Shown: positions 7,230-15,687, counted from the first letter of the stretch. The stretch is DNA of 22,356 nucleotides from Candidatus Bathyarchaeota archaeon (GCA_015520475.1 WAQA01000007.1:1-22356), one strand, 5' to 3'. Notes: generated from the sequence alone by a model not told the origin. Translations and numbers: made by a program.

Positions 7230-9113
7230 GTGGCTGGAGGATATGTTGGGAAGATTCTACATATTAACCTAACCGATGGAGAGGTTCATGAAGGAAGGGT
7301 AAAGGAGAGCGTTTTGAGGAGCTATATCGGTGGAAGTGGTCTGGCGGCGAGAATATTATTTGATGAGACTGGACGGAGGACGGATCCGCTTGGACCTGAG
7401 AACATCTTAATATTTATGACCGGTCCATTAACGGGTACGGAGGTTCCATTGTCTGGAAGACATGAAGTTGTGGCTAAGTCCCCGTTAACTGGAATATATG
7501 GTGAAAGTGATGTGGGTGGCAGTTGGGGGGAGGAATTGAAGAAGGCTGGATATGACGGTGTAATAGTGAGGGGGAAGGCTGAGAGGCCAGTGTATATATG
7601 GGTTAATGATGGACATGTAGAGTTGAGAAGAGCTGATCATCTATGGGGTCTAGACACTTATGAAACCGATGAAAGCATCAGACAGGAGACTGATAGGGAT
7701 GCAACTGTAACTTGTATAGGGCCTGCTGGAGAGCGGCTTGCCAGGATAGCGGCTATCATGAGTGATGGTATACATGGAAGGGCGGCTGCAAGATGCGGTT
7801 TGGGAGCTGTTATGGGCTCCAAGAATCTGAAGGCGATAGCCGTTAAAGGAGAAGGCTCCGTGGAGGTTGCTAAACCGGAAGATTTGGGGAAGTCTATAAG
7901 GGAGTCTTCTCCGATGATAGTTGAGAATGCGAAGAGCCTGCATGAGTATGGAACCAGCGGTGGAATGACGCTTATAGAGTATGTTGGAGATCTACCGATA
8001 AAGAATTGGAGGGAGGGAAGCTGGCCTGAAGGGGCTGAGAAGCTTTCAGGAATCACCATGGCCTCAACGATTCTGGTAGGTCGCTATTACTGCCGGAGAT
8101 GCATAATAGGCTGTGGAAGGAGGGTTAGGATTAAGGGAGGAAGATATGGAGATGTCGAGGGAGCCGGGCCTGAATATGAGACATTAGCGATGCTTGGAGC
8201 TGCATGCTTAATAGATGATTTGGAGGCTGTAGTGAAGGCAAATGATCTATGTAACCGTTACGGCTTGGACACAATCTCAACTGGAGCGGTAATCGCCTTC
8301 GCGATGGAAGCATATGAGTATGGCTTGATAACTGAGAAGGATACGGGAGGCATCAGCCTTGAATGGGGAGATCCTGAAGCCATGATCAAGATGGTTGAGA
8401 TGATTGGGAGGAGGGAGGGGTTAGGCTGGCTTCTAGGAGAGGGTGTGAAGATAGCGTCGGAGAGGATAGGTGGATTCTCATCTGAATTTGCAATCCACGT
8501 TAAGGGACTTGAGCTCCCAGCCCATGATCCAAGAGCATACTACAGTCAAGGATTGTCATATGCAACATCTAATAGGGGAGCGTGCCACCTGCAGAGTCTA
8601 AGCCACATCTTCGAGAGAAACGTAACCTTACCTGATCTCGGATATCCAGAGATCCTTGAGAGACATTCGGTTAAGGGTAAGGGCGAGTTCGTTGCGAAGA
8701 CACAGAATTTAATGTGTATGCTAGATTCGTTAAAGGTCTGTAAGTTCATTCTATTTGGAGGGGTGAAGCCATCCAACCTCGTCAAATGGCTTGCCTACGT
8801 TACCGGATGGAACATAAACCTTGAAGAGTTCATGAGGATTGGTGAACGCATCTACAACCTGAAGAGACTATACAATGTTAGGGAGGGATGCAGCAGAAAA
8901 GATGACACGCTACCTCCAAGAATACTTACGCATAGGAGGGGAAGCGGGGGATCACCCAATAATCTACCGCCTCTAGGGGAGATGCTATCTGACTATTACA
9001 AGTATAGAGGGTGGAATGAGATGGGTATCCCGACAAAGGAGAAATTATTGGAGCTCAATCTAGAAAGGGAAGCGGAAGACCTTGACAGGATAAAGTCAAC
9101 CTTCAGTGGATGA
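7230..9113 (+). CDS. aor: Aldehyde:ferredoxin oxidoreductase (tungsten bis-pterin enzyme)
   Basis: A 627-aa member of the AOR family, oxidising aldehydes to carboxylic acids with ferredoxin as acceptor, using a tungsten bis-pyranopterin cofactor and one [4Fe-4S] cluster. The N-terminal domain begins GYVGKILHINLTDG and contains GPLTGTEVPLSGR and SPLTGIYGESDVGG, conserved in the family. Cluster ligands are C288, C291 and C295 (CxxCxxxC) plus C504 in DSLKVCKF; the first three fall at the same positions as in the Pyrococcus furiosus enzyme. GAGPEYETLAMLG and LPAHDPRAYY are further landmarks. The GTG start has GGAGGT about 7 nt upstream. The substrate class (general aldehyde, formaldehyde or glyceraldehyde phosphate) cannot be told. 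No pterin or tungstate genes adjoin it. Confidence 0.93.
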   Translation: MAGGYVGKILHINLTDGEVHEGRVKESVLRSYIGGSGLAARILFDETGRRTDPLGPENILIFMTGPLTGTEVPLSGRHEVVAKSPLTGIYGESDVGGSWGEELKKAGYDGVIVRGKAERPVYIWVNDGHVELRRADHLWGLDTYETDESIRQETDRDATVTCIGPAGERLARIAAIMSDGIHGRAAARCGLGAVMGSKNLKAIAVKGEGSVEVAKPEDLGKSIRESSPMIVENAKSLHEYGTSGGMTLIEYVGDLPIKNWREGSWPEGAEKLSGITMASTILVGRYYCRRCIIGCGRRVRIKGGRYGDVEGAGPEYETLAMLGAACLIDDLEAVVKANDLCNRYGLDTISTGAVIAFAMEAYEYGLITEKDTGGISLEWGDPEAMIKMVEMIGRREGLGWLLGEGVKIASERIGGFSSEFAIHVKGLELPAHDPRAYYSQGLSYATSNRGACHLQSLSHIFERNVTLPDLGYPEILERHSVKGKGEFVAKTQNLMCMLDSLKVCKFILFGGVKPSNLVKWLAYVTGWNINLEEFMRIGERIYNLKRLYNVREGCSRKDDTLPPRILTHRRGSGGSPNNLPPLGEMLSDYYKYRGWNEMGIPTKEKLLELNLEREAEDLDRIKSTFSG

Positions 9114-9191
9114 GGGAGCATTCTAAAGTTATTCTGAATCACCTAATCATAACCAGAAGAGACGTAAACAGCGGCTACAGAAAGAGGACAG

Positions 9192-10184
9192 TTAACACTT
9201 CAGCTTACTCTTTAATATTTTGATGGAGTATTTAACGACCGTGTCCAGATCTCCTACGCCGTCCATTCCAGCCGATGTTGAGTGACCTCCACCCATACCG
9301 TTCATATATTCGCCTAGGGGCCTTGCAAGGTCATTCCCTAAATGTATACCGGTCTTCTTGTAGAATTCTTGGCTAGATCTCAGGCTTACCTGAACTTGAT
9401 CACCCTTCTTACCTGAAACTATAGCTACATGTGCACCCAGATCTATCAAGGCTCTTGCGGCGGAGGCCTGGTAGGATCCTACATGTGAAAAGACAATTAT
9501 CCAATCCTTTATACGGGTTAGTGTTAATCGCTGACCGGCCTTCAAACGGGCTATCCGCTCTGAAACATCCATCGGCAAAGTTAATAGTTGGAGTGCTTCA
9601 CGTGGATTGACGCCTATCTCAACCAGGTACCCTACAGCCTTGAATGTTTCAGAGTTTGCAAGTATGAAATGTTTAGTGTCGAATGCTATTCCAAGAAAGA
9701 GGAGGGTGGCCTCTTCAAGTGATGGCTGCAAATCTAAGCACCTGAAGAAATTGAAGATTATCTCACATGTAGAGGATGAATCCTCCTTTGAGATGCAGAT
9801 ATCCGCTAGGCTCTCCGTCACCGGATGGCTTGCATGATGATCAATCACTATAATGGGTTTATCGGTCCTCTTTATCTCCTCGCTCCACTCACCTAACTGT
9901 TGAATGGTGTTTGTATCCAGGAGGAAGATAGCGTCTGCCGCTTCAAAATCCGGCTTAGACACCTCAACCTCAATGGAGAACCTTGACAATAGAACCTTAG
10001 ATAGCTTATTCACTCCCTCTGGAGAGGCTATCTTAACATTTACTCCCTTAATCACTCGTCTGAGCAGTTTAGAGAAGACGGATGCTGAGCATAGAGCATC
10101 TGGATCAGCGTTCTGATGGCAGAGCAGCAGAATATTCTCGGCTCTAACCTCATTAAGCAAGGAAACTATCTCTTGGATTGACAT
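9192..10184 (-). CDS. DHH/DHHA1-family phosphoesterase (RecJ/NrnA-like)
   Basis: A 330-aa phosphoesterase of the DHH superfamily, probably a manganese-dependent exonuclease or nano-RNase/cyclic dinucleotide phosphodiesterase. Motif I is HQNADPDA (H23, D27, D29), motif II LLDTNT (D90), and motif III IDHHASHP gives the D115-H116-H117 signature. The DHHA1 domain near the C-terminus has GGGHSTSAG at 298-306, the substrate-binding glycine motif. The ATG at 10184 has GGAG 8 nt upstream. It overlaps the end of the DUF3194 gene by 19 bp, so translation is probably coupled. It is the last gene of the prefoldin beta-DUF3194-DHH cluster. Substrate preference cannot be predicted. Confidence 0.9.
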   Translation of the reverse strand: MSIQEIVSLLNEVRAENILLLCHQNADPDALCSASVFSKLLRRVIKGVNVKIASPEGVNKLSKVLLSRFSIEVEVSKPDFEAADAIFLLDTNTIQQLGEWSEEIKRTDKPIIVIDHHASHPVTESLADICISKEDSSSTCEIIFNFFRCLDLQPSLEEATLLFLGIAFDTKHFILANSETFKAVGYLVEIGVNPREALQLLTLPMDVSERIARLKAGQRLTLTRIKDWIIVFSHVGSYQASAARALIDLGAHVAIVSGKKGDQVQVSLRSSQEFYKKTGIHLGNDLARPLGEYMNGMGGGHSTSAGMDGVGDLDTVVKYSIKILKSKLKC

Positions 10185-10468
10185 TTATATTTCTCCATAG
10201 ATTCATCAATAGATTTGAAGGCTGCTTTAACGGCTCCATCAACCAGCCTATTAACGTCGAAGCCCCTATGTAACGGTGAGAGAACAACTTCAACGTCGAC
10301 GTTGAAGGTTAACTCTTCTTTGCCTCCCGCCTCAACCATAATATTCAAGCTTGAGATTCTACGCCAATCCATCTTTGAGAGTATATGTCTCCGCGCAGCC
10401 TCCTCTGCAAGTTCACATATCTCCTCAATCTCTTCAGTGGTTAACCTACGTGATTCACGTCCTTCCAT
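10166..10468 (-). CDS. DUF3194 family protein
   Basis: A 100-aa protein resembling the archaeal DUF3194 family, whose function is unknown. The N-terminal half is a charged helix (EEIEEICELAEEAARRHI). The rest reads as beta-strands (SSLNIMVEAGG, LTFNVDVEVVLSPL) followed by a C-terminal helix, giving a small alpha/beta fold with no catalytic motif. GGAG lies just upstream of ATG 10468. It sits between prefoldin beta and the DHH phosphoesterase, an arrangement known from many archaea, which suggests a link to protein folding or RNA turnover without proving it. It starts 28 bp after the prefoldin gene ends. Confidence 0.85.
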   Translation of the reverse strand: MEGRESRRLTTEEIEEICELAEEAARRHILSKMDWRRISSLNIMVEAGGKEELTFNVDVEVVLSPLHRGFDVNRLVDGAVKAAFKSIDESMEKYKCQSKR

Positions 10469-10496
10469 ACTCCAGCTCCATTACCTATTTTTAGTC

Positions 10497-10856
10497 TCAC
10501 GTCGTCACAGGACTCAGATCCTTCTGAAGTTTAGTCTGCAACTCTTTAACTTGGCTTCTGAGCCTCTCCTCCTGCTTGCTAAGTACGGATATCCTTACAT
10601 TAGCAAGCTCCTTTCTCTCCTTCAACTCATCAATTACCTTATCCTTCTCGGATTTTATTAGGAGCGACCCTACAGATTTATAGATGACTGTGTTGCTACC
10701 GGTCTTCTCAAGCTCATTCAATGCCTGATCTATCTCTAGCAGCTGGAGTTCTAGCTGCTGTTTCTGTGTCAGGACTGTTTGGAGGGTCTGTTGGAGCTGT
10801 TGAAGCCTTAGTAAACGCTCCTGTACAGCTGGTGGAAGCTTAGAGATTTCACTCAT
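10497..10856 (-). CDS. pfdB: Prefoldin subunit beta
   Basis: A 119-aa prefoldin (GimC) beta subunit. Archaeal prefoldin is an alpha2-beta4 hexamer that captures unfolded proteins and hands them to the thermosome. Two long coiled-coil helices, about 8-50 (Gln/Leu heptads such as QERLLRLQQLQQTLQ) and about 73-115, flank the short beta-hairpin region with NTVIYKSVGSLLIK, the core of the family. Length is typical. It is the first gene of a three-gene minus-strand cluster and is divergent from the FUN14-like gene. The rpl37Ae, rpoP and pcc1 genes often found upstream in archaea are absent at this locus. Confidence 0.93.
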   Translation of the reverse strand: MSEISKLPPAVQERLLRLQQLQQTLQTVLTQKQQLELQLLEIDQALNELEKTGSNTVIYKSVGSLLIKSEKDKVIDELKERKELANVRISVLSKQEERLRSQVKELQTKLQKDLSPVTT

Positions 10857-11085
10857 ATCCTATCAACCCAACCAAATATTCTATCTTCTATCCTTTCTAA
10901 CTAATCAAGCATTAATCACATCTACAAAATACCTTTGAAACTTAAAAATGTTGAGATGGATGGGGATGGGATCGGCCTCTTGAACTGTACTGAGAGCCCA
11001 AGTCACAGCATTAAACGTCAAAGATAAAACTTAAAAATCTAGAGGTAGATTTGAATCTTTGATCATAAACCTTCACGGGATAGGT
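10857..11085. promoter_or_regulatory. Divergent intergenic region with a repeated TATA-like element
   Basis: AAACTTAAAAAT occurs twice in the same orientation, at 10938-10949 and 11027-11038. The second copy is well placed for initiation near 11062, about 25 nt before the FUN14-like ATG. The first could drive a short plus-strand RNA or be a regulator site. No gene was found between them. Confidence 0.35.
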
Positions 11086-11394
11086 ATGGAGGAGATTTTC
11101 ACCCAGGTAATTTATCAGCTTGGATCAGGGGGAGCTCTAGGCTTCATCGTCGGATACTCCGTAAAGAAAGTTGCTAAGATCCTAGCTGTTATAGCGGGGC
11201 TGTTCACTCTGGCGCTTATTCTCCTCCAGTACATAGGCTTCATAAACATACACTATGATAAGCTCCTCAAGATAGTTAATGACTTCATGAAGAATCTCGG
11301 CCAGTCATCGGATTGGATAACCCCCATCATAGCGAACCTACCTTTCGGCGGGAGCTTCATAGTTGGAGCTGCATTAGGATTCAAGATGGGATAG
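11086..11394 (+). CDS. FUN14-like small membrane protein
   Basis: A 102-aa membrane protein fitting the FUN14 family. A glycine-rich first segment (GGALGFIVGYSVKKVAK) is followed by a hydrophobic helix (about 27-47 from this start) ending in LLQYIGFINI, then an amphipathic stretch and a C-terminal hydrophobic, glycine-rich segment (GGSFIVGAALGFKMG). The paired GxxxG-like helices are characteristic. In eukaryotes FUNDC1 is a mitophagy receptor; the role of archaeal members is unknown. I chose ATG 11086; an in-frame TTG at 11059 would add nine residues but falls at the predicted transcription start. It is divergent from prefoldin beta and may be monocistronic, with TFE-beta 120 bp further on. 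Confidence 0.75.
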   Translation: MEEIFTQVIYQLGSGGALGFIVGYSVKKVAKILAVIAGLFTLALILLQYIGFINIHYDKLLKIVNDFMKNLGQSSDWITPIIANLPFGGSFIVGAALGFKMG

Positions 11395-11513
11395 ATTATA
11401 CATCAGAGGCTTCTCTGGACGATTCCTCCAGAGGGAAGAGCTGAAAATACATTTTTATGTTCTATCTGACATAATAATATATTTGGAGGCTATTGATTAA
11501 GAGAGGTATACCC

Positions 11514-11888
11514 ATGCCTAAAAGGAACGATCTTGAACAGAAGGCTCTCCAAATAATAATGAACAAGGGAAGAGAGGGGGTGCTCCAATCCGAGCTATGG
11601 CGTCAGATAAATGCAAGCAGTAGAGAGGGATCGAGAATATCGATTAAGCTGGAGAGTAAGGGACTCATTTACCGTGAAAGAGAACTCCATGACGGACGGT
11701 GGACATACAGGCTCTTCTCAAAGAGGGTTCCAATATCCCTAGACTCAATAATTACCTGTCCATGTCTAACATGCTCTGAGAATCAACGGTGTGAAGCATC
11801 AGGTGAGATATCACCTAACACATGCATGAAGCTTACAAAATGGATACTGGATGAGGTGCAGAAGACTAACTCATCATCCGGTGAATAA
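11514..11888 (+). CDS. TFE-beta / RPC34-like winged-helix Fe-S transcription factor
   Basis: A 124-aa protein resembling archaeal TFE-beta, relative of the RNA polymerase III subunit RPC39/34, which with TFE-alpha helps open promoters. Residues about 5-60 form a winged helix (helix LEQKALQIIMNKGREG, then a recognition region SSREGSRISIKLESKGLIYRE). The C-terminal part has C84-x2-C87-x5-C93-x10-C104, the spacing expected for the TFE-beta/RPC39 [4Fe-4S] cluster; an extra C82 precedes it. ATG 11514 is preceded by GAGAGG at 7-nt spacing. An upstream in-frame TTG at 11493 lies only 3 nt after GGAGG. The gene is followed by an RNA methyltransferase gene that starts 4 bp after its stop. A generic Fe-S winged-helix regulator is the alternative. 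Confidence 0.8.
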   Translation: MPKRNDLEQKALQIIMNKGREGVLQSELWRQINASSREGSRISIKLESKGLIYRERELHDGRWTYRLFSKRVPISLDSIITCPCLTCSENQRCEASGEISPNTCMKLTKWILDEVQKTNSSSGE

Positions 11889-11892
11889 TATT

Positions 11893-12498
11893 TTGGTAAG
11901 TGAATGGTTGAGGAGGAAGAGAGATTACTATTACAGGAAGGCGAAGAAGGAATCGTACCGTTCCAGATCCGCATATAAGCTTCTCCAAGCCATAAACAGA
12001 TACAGATTTGTTGAGTTAGGGGATGTTGTTGTTGATTTAGGAGCTGCTCCAGGCGGCTGGCTGCAGGTCCTGAGAAAGATAGTTGGCGAGGAAGGATACG
12101 TTCTAGGAGTCGACATCAAAGAGATTAAGCCTCTAGGCTACAGTAACGTCTTCACAATAGTTGGAGACGTAACGGATCCAAGCATAGTAGGCAGGATCAA
12201 GGCGATTCTTCCACGTCCAGCCGACGTTGTTGTTTCAGATGTTTCACCTAATGTTTCAGGGATCTGGGAGCTGGATCATGCACGGCAGATAGAACTTGCT
12301 AAGAAATCATTGGATATAGCATGCTCAACCCTGACTGATCAAGGAAACTTCTTCGCAAAGGTATTCCAGGGGGACATGCTTAGAGATTTTATAGAGCAGG
12401 TGAAGAGGTACTTCTCTGAAGTGAGACTTATAAAGCCTAAGGCAAGTAGACCTGAAAGTGCAGAGCTGTATCTTATCGGATTAAGATATAAAGGATAG
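11893..12498 (+). CDS. rlmE: FtsJ/RlmE-type rRNA 2'-O-methyltransferase
   Basis: A 201-aa SAM-dependent ribose 2'-O-methyltransferase of the FtsJ/RrmJ family, predicted to modify 23S rRNA. The SRSAYKLLQ segment holds the first catalytic Lys (K29). Motif I is VVDLGAAPGGW (47-56). The remaining K-D-K-E tetrad members are D116 (VSDVSPN), K156 (FFAKVFQG) and E191 (PESAELYL), so the active site is complete. The TTG at 11893 is preceded by GGTGA at 11880-11884 with 8-nt spacing, inside the end of the TFE-beta gene, indicating translational coupling. Starting further upstream would overlap TFE-beta without a better site. It ends a FUN14/TFE-beta/FtsJ run on the plus strand. Confidence 0.92.
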   Translation: MVSEWLRRKRDYYYRKAKKESYRSRSAYKLLQAINRYRFVELGDVVVDLGAAPGGWLQVLRKIVGEEGYVLGVDIKEIKPLGYSNVFTIVGDVTDPSIVGRIKAILPRPADVVVSDVSPNVSGIWELDHARQIELAKKSLDIACSTLTDQGNFFAKVFQGDMLRDFIEQVKRYFSEVRLIKPKASRPESAELYLIGLRYKG

Positions 12499-12894
12499 CT
12501 CCATTGAAGAGTCTGGAATGAACCGTTAAGGATAAAGATGGATCGCATATACTCATTATTAACTCTCATTCTCAAATAGGCTTCTTACCCCTTAAACATC
12601 GACGTTGAAGAGGTTATGGAAGCCGCTTCTGCCTGTATCTGAAGCGGTGTTTATGACCGGCTCGTATAATCCTCCGCCAAGACAGGATATACTATCTATT
12701 GAACGGTCTCAAAAGCTTGGTAGATCCCAGAGATTATGTAGATGCTGATAGACGCTGAACTAGAACCATCCCTAAATAAAGGGAATCAAGGCGATAATGG
12801 AGATATCCCTCAGTTCTCCTAGGGGGGTTAAGAGAGATACCTAAACAATATAAGAGGAGAGGCTATATCAAGATTAGAAGGGGGGAAAGTATTC
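12499..12894. other. Gap of about 395 bp; one weak small ORF at 12605-12748
   Basis: There is no confident gene. The longest plus-strand frame opens with TTG 12605 and stops at 12748 (47 codons). It includes a proline-rich YNPPPRQD stretch but lacks a ribosome binding site. Other frames hold short protein-like pieces broken by stops (for example around 12592-12630), so the gap may contain a decayed gene. AT-rich TATA-like sequence at about 12846-12856 and 12862-12870 probably serves the oxidoreductase gene downstream. Confidence 0.35.
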
Positions 12895-13923
12895 TTGAAG
12901 AAAGTTGGTTTCGGCATAATAGGATGCGGAGGAATATCTAACCTCTTTCACATACCTGAACTTGAAGAGATCGATGAGGCTGATATAGTAGCTGTTACTG
13001 ACTTAAATTCTGAGAGGGCTAGGATAACTGCTGAACGATTTGGAATCAAAACATGGTATACAGACTACTTAGAGATGCTTAGAAGGGACGATATAGATGC
13101 TGTTATAGTGGCTACTCCACATCCAACCCATGCAAGGATTACTGTTGACGCGTTGGAGGCTGGAAAGCATGTTCTTATACAGAAGCCTATGTGTACGGAT
13201 GTTAAAGATGCAGATGCAATATTGGATGCTGCGAAGAGGAATAGCCACCTTAAGGTTATGGTCCTACCATTCATATACTTTGACACGCCAGCCTTCAATT
13301 ATGTGAAGGAATTGATAGAGAATGGAGATTTAGGGAGGATATGTATTGTTAGGGTTAGATATGCGCATGGCGGGCCGGAAGGCTATCAGATGAAGGTGGC
13401 GCAGATGTTCAATGAAGAGACTAGCTGCTGGTTCTTCGATCAAGAGAAGGCTCACGGCGGGGTCATATTAGATTTAGGAGTCTACGCGGTCACTCAGCTC
13501 ATACAATTACTTGGGAGGGTTGAGGAGGTTTCAGCATTCACGGCTACGCTTAGCAAGCCAACTGCACTGGAGGATAACGCAGTTATGATCCTAAAGATGA
13601 GAGATGGATCCCTTGCAACCGTAGAGACTAGCTGGACTCAGACATCATCTCTTGAGGGAACAGCCATATACGGAACTGAAGGAACAGCATACATAAACTT
13701 CTTTGAGAAGAATGTTATGGTTCGTAGATGTGTGGATTCCAACTGGAGATCCCCTAACCTAGCGGTTGAGAAGGAGCCCCAACATACCCATCGATACTTT
13801 GTTAAGTGTATAATGGAGGATCTGGAGCCTATAGGAACGGTTGAGAAGGGAAGGCATGTAATAGAAGTCTTGGAAGCAGCATATGAATCGGCGAGGACGG
13901 GAAAGGTGATAAGGTTAGGTTAG
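12895..13923 (+). CDS. Gfo/Idh/MocA-family NAD(P)-dependent oxidoreductase
   Basis: A 342-aa oxidoreductase acting on a sugar, inositol or related hydroxyl. The Rossmann motif GIIGCGGIS (7-15) binds NAD(P), followed by VAVTDLNSERA with the ribose-recognising Asp (D36). ATPHPTHA leads to the family EKP-like motif, here QKP at 96-98 with the conserved K97. The C-terminal domain holds GGVILDLGVYAV, where D193 and Y197 stand where many members have DxGxH; the Tyr variant is known from glucose-fructose oxidoreductase-like enzymes. A GGGGGGAAAG tract precedes TTG 12895 at 5-10 nt. It lies upstream of a sulfatase on the same strand with a 265-bp gap, so a role in breaking down a sulfated sugar is plausible but unproven. 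Confidence 0.9.
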   Translation: MKKVGFGIIGCGGISNLFHIPELEEIDEADIVAVTDLNSERARITAERFGIKTWYTDYLEMLRRDDIDAVIVATPHPTHARITVDALEAGKHVLIQKPMCTDVKDADAILDAAKRNSHLKVMVLPFIYFDTPAFNYVKELIENGDLGRICIVRVRYAHGGPEGYQMKVAQMFNEETSCWFFDQEKAHGGVILDLGVYAVTQLIQLLGRVEEVSAFTATLSKPTALEDNAVMILKMRDGSLATVETSWTQTSSLEGTAIYGTEGTAYINFFEKNVMVRRCVDSNWRSPNLAVEKEPQHTHRYFVKCIMEDLEPIGTVEKGRHVIEVLEAAYESARTGKVIRLG

Positions 13924-14104
13924 ATGCAAGCGCCTAAGCTCTTCATAGATAATGGAGGGATGTGGATAAAGCGTTATTCAATATGGCAGGTTCTTCTCTT
14001 CCTTTGGAGATCATCTCTACGTTGCATCTTTTCTCAGAATCGGCGCTGATACACATCAGATCCAAAAAGGGATGTATAACGGAGGATACCGTCTACGTAA
14101 TTCT

Positions 14105-14120
14105 CGAAAACCTATTTATA
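14105..14120 (+). promoter_or_regulatory. BRE/TATA-like element for the sulfatase gene
   Basis: CGAAAA followed by CTATTTATA fits an archaeal BRE and TATA box. Initiation near 14142 would leave a leader of about 45 nt carrying GGTGAT upstream of ATG 14189. The sulfatase therefore probably has its own promoter in addition to any read-through from the oxidoreductase. Confidence 0.45.
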
Positions 14121-14188
14121 CGTAAGTTGGAATCTCCCTTACTTAATATCTTAGGTTGGATGCTGTTGGGATTGTCTCGGTGATATGT

Positions 14189-15613
14189 ATGGTTGAGGAT
14201 GAGAATCCTAATCTGCTCTTCATCTTCACGGATGAGCAGCGGGCTGATACGATGGCTGCGTATGGAAACGATCGTATAGAGGTTCCAAATCTCAATCGAT
14301 TAGCAAGTGAAGGAATAGTTTTTGAGAGGGCATATGTTACCCAGCCGATCTGCACTCCAAGCCGGGCTTCAATAATGACTGGTTTATACCCGCATACGAC
14401 TGGTTGTATACGAAATAATATCCCCCTACCTGAGAATGTACGTACATTACCTGAATTAGCCGACTTCAGCAATTATAGGAAATGTTATATTGGTAAATGG
14501 CATCTGGGTGATGAGATATTCTGTCAGCATGGATTCGATGAGTGGATAAGCACAGAGGATATGTACCGTCCATATTATAGGCCTGGCCGTAACCGTTATG
14601 AGCACAGCTCATATCATAAATGGCTTGTCAAGAACGGCTTCAAACCTCCAGAGACGACTGAGGACGGCTTCAGCTTCTTCCCTCGGAGCTGGACTGCACG
14701 TCTACCTGAAGAGTTCTGTAAGCCATCCTTTGAGGCGCAGGAGGCATCCCGCTTTATAAGAGAGAACAGTGATAGACCATTCATACTTTACGTGAACTTT
14801 TTGGAGCCTCACATGCCCTTCTTTGGTCCACGGGATAACCAGTATGATCCAGATGATGTTATCCTCCCAAAGAATTTCCATCTGCTGCCGAAGGAGGATC
14901 AACCGTTAAAGGCGAGGTTAATGGTGAAGGAGAAAATATGGTATGAACGGTTGATAGGTACCCGTAATCCAACCGAGGATGACTGGCGGCGATTAATAGC
15001 TAGGTATTGGGGACTCATCAGCCAAGTTGACACGGCTATAGGTAGGATACTTGACACTTTGAGGGAGTGCGGCCTCGAGAAGAATACGATAGTTGTCTTC
15101 ACGAGTGATCATGGGGATATGATGGGAAGCCATCAGCTGATCCATAAAGGTTTCCAGTTTGAGGAGGCTGTCCGTGTACCCTTGATAATTAAGATTCCGG
15201 GTCATCCGAGATCTGGGTCGGTGATAAAGGATCCTGTAAGCCAAGTTGATCTTGTACCTACACTTCTGGATTATCTGGGGAAGCCTATCCCTGAGGGACT
15301 TGAAGGTTATAGTTGGAGGCCCATGCTTGACGGTGAAGGAGAGATTGTTGAGAAGGACGTGTTTATAGAGTGGTTCCCTGAAGGTAGAAGTAACGAGGTT
15401 GATCATCCTATCCGTACAATAATAACAAGTGACGGTTGGAAGTATAATTGGAGCGCTTATGGCCAGCATGAACTCTATAATCTCAATGAGGATCCCCTTG
15501 AATCAACAAATCTTATCCGTCGGAGCGAGTATCGTCCATTGGTGAGGGAGCTTGAGAGGCGTTTAAAGGCTTGGCAGCTCCGCACAAAATATTCTATCCC
15601 GCCTGACATTTAA
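14189..15613 (+). CDS. Cys-type sulfatase (alkaline phosphatase superfamily)
   Basis: A 474-aa type I sulfatase. The N-terminal NLLFIFTDEQR supplies metal-binding D15. The sulfatase signature CTPSR (C55, R59) is followed by ASIMTGLYPHTTG; C55 is the residue converted to formylglycine. GKWHLG (K103, H105) and FTSDHGD (D307, H308) complete the active site with K320. A later LYNLNEDPLE segment is typical of the C-terminal domain. There is no signal peptide or membrane segment, so it acts in the cytoplasm on small imported sulfate esters. ATG 14189 is preceded by GGTGAT; TTG 14156 would add 11 residues. The only maturase in the window is at 272-1447. The substrate is unknown; a sulfated sugar is suggested by the adjacent oxidoreductase. 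Confidence 0.92.
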   Translation: MVEDENPNLLFIFTDEQRADTMAAYGNDRIEVPNLNRLASEGIVFERAYVTQPICTPSRASIMTGLYPHTTGCIRNNIPLPENVRTLPELADFSNYRKCYIGKWHLGDEIFCQHGFDEWISTEDMYRPYYRPGRNRYEHSSYHKWLVKNGFKPPETTEDGFSFFPRSWTARLPEEFCKPSFEAQEASRFIRENSDRPFILYVNFLEPHMPFFGPRDNQYDPDDVILPKNFHLLPKEDQPLKARLMVKEKIWYERLIGTRNPTEDDWRRLIARYWGLISQVDTAIGRILDTLRECGLEKNTIVVFTSDHGDMMGSHQLIHKGFQFEEAVRVPLIIKIPGHPRSGSVIKDPVSQVDLVPTLLDYLGKPIPEGLEGYSWRPMLDGEGEIVEKDVFIEWFPEGRSNEVDHPIRTIITSDGWKYNWSAYGQHELYNLNEDPLESTNLIRRSEYRPLVRELERRLKAWQLRTKYSIPPDI

Positions 15614-15687
15614 TCTATGCTTGGATACTGGTATCTTGGCCATGTTTAATCGTTATGTGCAGTCCAGCCTATGAAGGGTCCTGTCCG

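Noticed and set aside
13962..14183. 73-codon frame between the oxidoreductase and the sulfatase
   Set aside because: It contains the sulfatase TATA-like box and has no ribosome binding site or recognisable content.
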